From positions 1,753 to 17,211 of the forward strand of contig PLAX01000063.1 of assembly GCA_003135255.1 (NCBI GenBank): a stretch of DNA of 15,459 nucleotides, read 5' to 3'. Below, piece after piece: positions 13,065 to 15,459 of this stretch (the stretch's first letter is position 1; every line of letters begins with the position of its first letter). Below the pieces are notes generated by a model, which saw nothing but the letters and a program-made list of their open reading frames with translations, made no database searches and was not told where the DNA came from. Source of the stretch: Candidatus Dormiibacterota bacterium. GTDB taxonomy: Bacteria; Chloroflexota; Dormibacteria; Aeolococcales; Aeolococcaceae. Both the position numbers and the translations under genes were made by a program.

Positions 13065-13895
13065 ATGCCGACGCCCACCACCGGCCGCTTCTCCCCCGCC
13101 GCATCGCTCCGCGCGATCCGCACCGGGCACCCGCTCATCCATCAGATCACCAACTACGTGGTGATGAACGAGACGGCCAACATCACGCTCGCCATCGGCG
13201 CCTCGCCGGTGATGGCGCACGCCCTCGCCGAGGTCGAGGAGATGGCCGGCTACGCCGGAGCGCTGGTGCTCAACATCGGCACCCTCTCGCCGGAGTGGGT
13301 GGAGGCGATGGTGCTGGCGGGCCGCGCCGCCAACCGCCACGGTGCCCCGGTGGTCCTCGACCCGGTCGGCGCCGGAGCCACCAGGATGCGCACCGACGCC
13401 TCGCGCCGGATCCTCGCGGAGGTGGCGGTCGCCATCGTCCGCGGCAATGCGGCGGAGGTCGCCGCGCTGATCGGAGAGGCGGCGGAGATCCGGGGCGTCG
13501 ACTCCGTCTCCGCCGGCGACCCGGGCGCGCTGGCGGCGGCCGCGGCGCGGGCTCTCGGCTGCACGGTGGCGGTCACCGGGCCCGTGGACCACATCGCCGG
13601 GCCGGGCGGGAGCGCGGCGGTGAGCAACGGCGTCGCCATGCTCGGACAGGTCACCGGCACCGGCTGCATGGCGACCGCGCTCTGCGGCTGCTTCGCGGCC
13701 GTCAACCGCGACGACCCCCTCCGCGCCGCGACCGAGGCCCTGGCCGCCTTCGGCGTGGCCGCCGAGCATGCGGCCGTGGATGCGCGCGGCCCGGGCGGCT
13801 TCCACGTCAACCTCTACGACTGCGTCGCCGGGCTCGACCCGGAGACCCTCGACTCCGAGGTCCGCATCGAAGCCACCGGCGCGGCCGCGGCGTGA
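13065..13895 (+). CDS. thiM: Hydroxyethylthiazole kinase
   Basis: 276 residues. The diagnostic block PLIHQITNYVVMNETANITL (23-42) is followed by AIGASPVMAHALAEVEEMA (43-61), NIGTLSPEWVEAM, VVLDPVGAGATRMRT (96-110), the VRGNAAE box (125-131), VTGP (170-173) and VTGTGCMATAL (196-206) with catalytic C201. By family it phosphorylates 4-methyl-5-(2-hydroxyethyl)thiazole with ATP, a salvage step. ATG at 13065 has GGAG eight bases upstream, overlapping the thiD stop region. The stop overlaps the thiE start as GTGA. The enzyme appears complete and unaltered. Confidence 0.96.
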   Translation: MPTPTTGRFSPAASLRAIRTGHPLIHQITNYVVMNETANITLAIGASPVMAHALAEVEEMAGYAGALVLNIGTLSPEWVEAMVLAGRAANRHGAPVVLDPVGAGATRMRTDASRRILAEVAVAIVRGNAAEVAALIGEAAEIRGVDSVSAGDPGALAAAAARALGCTVAVTGPVDHIAGPGGSAAVSNGVAMLGQVTGTGCMATALCGCFAAVNRDDPLRAATEALAAFGVAAEHAAVDARGPGGFHVNLYDCVAGLDPETLDSEVRIEATGAAAA

Positions 13896-14476
13896 TCCTC
13901 CACGCCATCGTCCCCGATGTCGCCACCGCCGGCTGGGCGGCGCGCAACGGCGCATCGGTCGTCCAGCTGCGGCTCAAGGAGGTGACCACCGCGGAGCGGG
14001 TCTGCGTTGGTCGCGAGGTGATCGCGTCAGTGGGTGATCTGGCCATGATCGTCATGAACGACGACGTCGCCGCCGCCGAGGCGCTGGGGGTCACCGTCCA
14101 TCTGGGTCAGGGCGACCCCGGCGTGGAGCGGGCGACGCGGGCCGGCATCCGTTTCGGCCGCTCCGCGGGCACCCCCGAGGAGGCCCGCCGCGCCGAGGCC
14201 GAGGGAGCTCTCTACGTCGGTGCGGGCGCGGTCTGGGCGACGCCGAGCAAGACGGACACCGGCCCCGCCATCGGCCTGGACGGCCTCCGTGCGATCTGCC
14301 GGGCGGTGAGCATACCGGTGGTCGCGATCGGCGGCGTGGACGCGAGCAACGCCGCGGATTGCGTCGCCGCCGGTGCTCGCGGGGTGGCGGTGATCCGCGC
14401 CGTCACCGAGCTGCCGCGCCTTCGCGCACTGCTGGAGATCGCTGTCGCGGACGGCGGGGACGGCCGGGCTCGGTGA
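13892..14476 (+). CDS. thiE: Thiamin phosphate synthase
   Basis: 194 residues, slightly short, beginning with GTG that overlaps the thiM stop (GTGA). TIM-barrel motifs: VVQLRLKE (23-30, with R27 and K29 where QLREK is usual), MND (55-57), VHLGQGD (69-75), GRSAGTPEEA (89-98), YVGAGAVWATPSKTD (108-122, K120), VVAIGGVDASNAADCVAAGARGVAVI (143-168). Pyrophosphate-binding residues of the family (R, K, N-D, S91, K120) are kept. By family it joins HMP-PP and thiazole phosphate to thiamin phosphate. The glutamate of QLREK and the arginine after the IND box are replaced, a modest divergence. A diverged TenI-like paralogue is the alternative, but retention of the PPi-binding set and the operon context favour ThiE. 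Confidence 0.93.
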   Translation: MILHAIVPDVATAGWAARNGASVVQLRLKEVTTAERVCVGREVIASVGDLAMIVMNDDVAAAEALGVTVHLGQGDPGVERATRAGIRFGRSAGTPEEARRAEAEGALYVGAGAVWATPSKTDTGPAIGLDGLRAICRAVSIPVVAIGGVDASNAADCVAAGARGVAVIRAVTELPRLRALLEIAVADGGDGRAR

Positions 14477-14525
14477 GGGAGGTGAGAGGCGCCGCGGGGG
14501 CCCGGGGGACACGGGCGGAGGCCCG

Positions 14526-15459
14526 ATGACGGAGGCACTCGAGACCCCCGCACGGCCGATCGGGCGGGCGACCGTGGAGCTGGAGGGGGGCACGGTCCCG
14601 GTGCGCGAGGGCGTCTACGGCGAGCGGGTCGCCGCCGTGGAGCCGGGCGGGGTCGAGTACATCGCGGAGTCCGAGCGGCACGGCCGGCCGCTGGGCCTCT
14701 TCTGGATGTGGGCGTCGCCCAACCTGGAGTTCGCGACCGTCTACGTCGGCGTCCTCCCGGTGGTCCTCTTCGGCGGCGGCTTCTGGCCGACCGCCGTCGC
14801 GCTCCTGCTCGGGACCGCGCTCGGGTCCCTCTTCCAGGGCCTGCTCTCGGTGATGGGACCGCGTTTGGGAGTGGCCCAGATGGTGGAGAGCCGGGCGGGC
14901 TTCGGTTTCTTCGGCAACCTGCTCCCGGCGGGGCTCCAGGTCCTCACCGCGGGAGCGGGCTGGGTGGCCGTCAACAGCGTGAGCGGCGCCTTTGCCCTCC
15001 AGACCTTTTGCGCCGCGGTGCGGCTGCCGGTGCCCGGCTTTGTCCTCGCTCTCGGGATCGTCGTTCTCGTCGAGATCCTGGTCGCCTTCGCCGGGTACAA
15101 CTTCATCCACGCCATCGAGCGCTGGGTCTTCCCCTTCCTGGCCGTGGTCTTCCTGGCCTGCACCGTGATCATCTTCCTGCACGCCCGTCCCGGAACCGGG
15201 TTCGACGCGGCGGCGTCCGCAGCCGGGGGCGGGCCGGTGGGGGCGTTCATGATCGCGGTCTTCTTCGCCTTCGCCTACGCCGCCAGTTGGAACCCGTACG
15301 CCTCCGACTACAGCCGCTACCTGGCTCGGGGCACCAGCGGGCTGCGGATCGCCCTCTCTTCCGGACTGGGACTGCTCGTCACCTGTGGTGTGCTGGAGGT
15401 CGCGGGAGCGGCGCTGGCGACGGTCGCGGGGACGCGATGGGGGCTCACCGACATCCCCA
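14526..15459 (+). CDS. NCS1-family transporter, CytX-like, 3' end beyond the window
   Basis: The frame is open from ATG at 14526 to the window end (311 codons). A polar N-terminus of about 55 residues precedes membrane helices. NCS1 features are LFWMWASPNLEFATVYVGVL (58-77), MGPRLGVAQMVESRAGFGFF (110-129) and, further on, the WNPYASDYSRYL segment typical of cytosine permease-type carriers. NCS1 members move nucleobases and related ring compounds with cations. In riboswitch-controlled thi operons the member called CytX is the predicted hydroxymethylpyrimidine carrier, so import of a thiamin precursor is the likely role. It starts 49 bases after thiE. GGAGG lies four bases upstream, rather close. 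The specific substrate is inferred from context only. Confidence 0.88.
   Translation, partial: MTEALETPARPIGRATVELEGGTVPVREGVYGERVAAVEPGGVEYIAESERHGRPLGLFWMWASPNLEFATVYVGVLPVVLFGGGFWPTAVALLLGTALGSLFQGLLSVMGPRLGVAQMVESRAGFGFFGNLLPAGLQVLTAGAGWVAVNSVSGAFALQTFCAAVRLPVPGFVLALGIVVLVEILVAFAGYNFIHAIERWVFPFLAVVFLACTVIIFLHARPGTGFDAAASAAGGGPVGAFMIAVFFAFAYAASWNPYASDYSRYLARGTSGLRIALSSGLGLLVTCGVLEVAGAALATVAGTRWGLTDIP

Noticed and set aside
12192..13955. Long minus-strand open frame (587 codons) opposite thiD and thiM
   Set aside because: It is a mirror of G/C-ending codons; the plus strand carries all ThiD and ThiM motifs, and the antisense product is Arg/Gly/Ala-rich with no recognisable domain.
1..15459. 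CRISPR arrays, tRNA/rRNA genes, insertion sequences, toxin-antitoxin or phage genes
   Set aside because: No regularly spaced repeats, cloverleaf sequences, transposase or integrase motifs were seen on reading both strands; the only short repeats are those listed.

Overview
The window is a high-GC, gene-dense bacterial segment with strongly G/C-ending codons, many GTG starts and many 4-base gene overlaps. Such composition fits a soil-type high-GC phylum such as Actinomycetota, Chloroflexota or a relative. No marker gene is present, so the phylum cannot be fixed from this sequence.

Region 1 (1-5843, minus strand) is one polycistronic chemosensory operon. In transcription order it encodes CheW, a CheA-receiver hybrid kinase, an unrecognised 63-residue protein, CheB, CheR with a C-terminal TPR-like region, a second divergent CheW, and a response regulator cut by the left edge. 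All six junctions are ATGA or GTGA overlaps of four bases, so translation is probably coupled along the whole transcript. Two CheWs, a CheA-receiver hybrid, a CheR-TPR and a CheB is the part list of the Wsp and Frz type alternative-function systems. No flagellar gene is present and no MCP receptor lies in the window. The receiver of CheB has lost its acidic pocket and its conserved lysine.

Region 2 (5844-6379) is a 536-base divergent intergenic region with a clean TTTCAC-N7-GTGAAA palindrome. Region 3 (6380-8589, plus strand) carries a zinc-dependent MDR dehydrogenase and an SDR oxidoreductase. Region 4 (8590-9679) holds a convergent DinB-like gene (minus strand). Upstream of it lie two tandem copies of an 11-bp palindrome, then the broken N-terminus of a large MGH1/GH63-like glucosidase, ending beside a strong inverted repeat. 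Region 5 (9680-12064, plus strand) encodes an EamA-type exporter and a GT87/DUF2029-like membrane glycosyltransferase.

Region 6 (about 12150 to the right edge, plus strand) is a thiamin salvage operon behind a compact TPP riboswitch: thiD, thiM, thiE and an NCS1 transporter resembling CytX, cut by the right edge. Together these would import the pyrimidine, phosphorylate pyrimidine and thiazole, and join them into thiamin phosphate. No de novo genes (thiC, thiG) and no TMP kinase are seen here.

The most promising undescribed item is the 63-residue Arg/Ala-rich ORF wedged between cheA and cheB, together with the pseudo-receiver CheB beside it.
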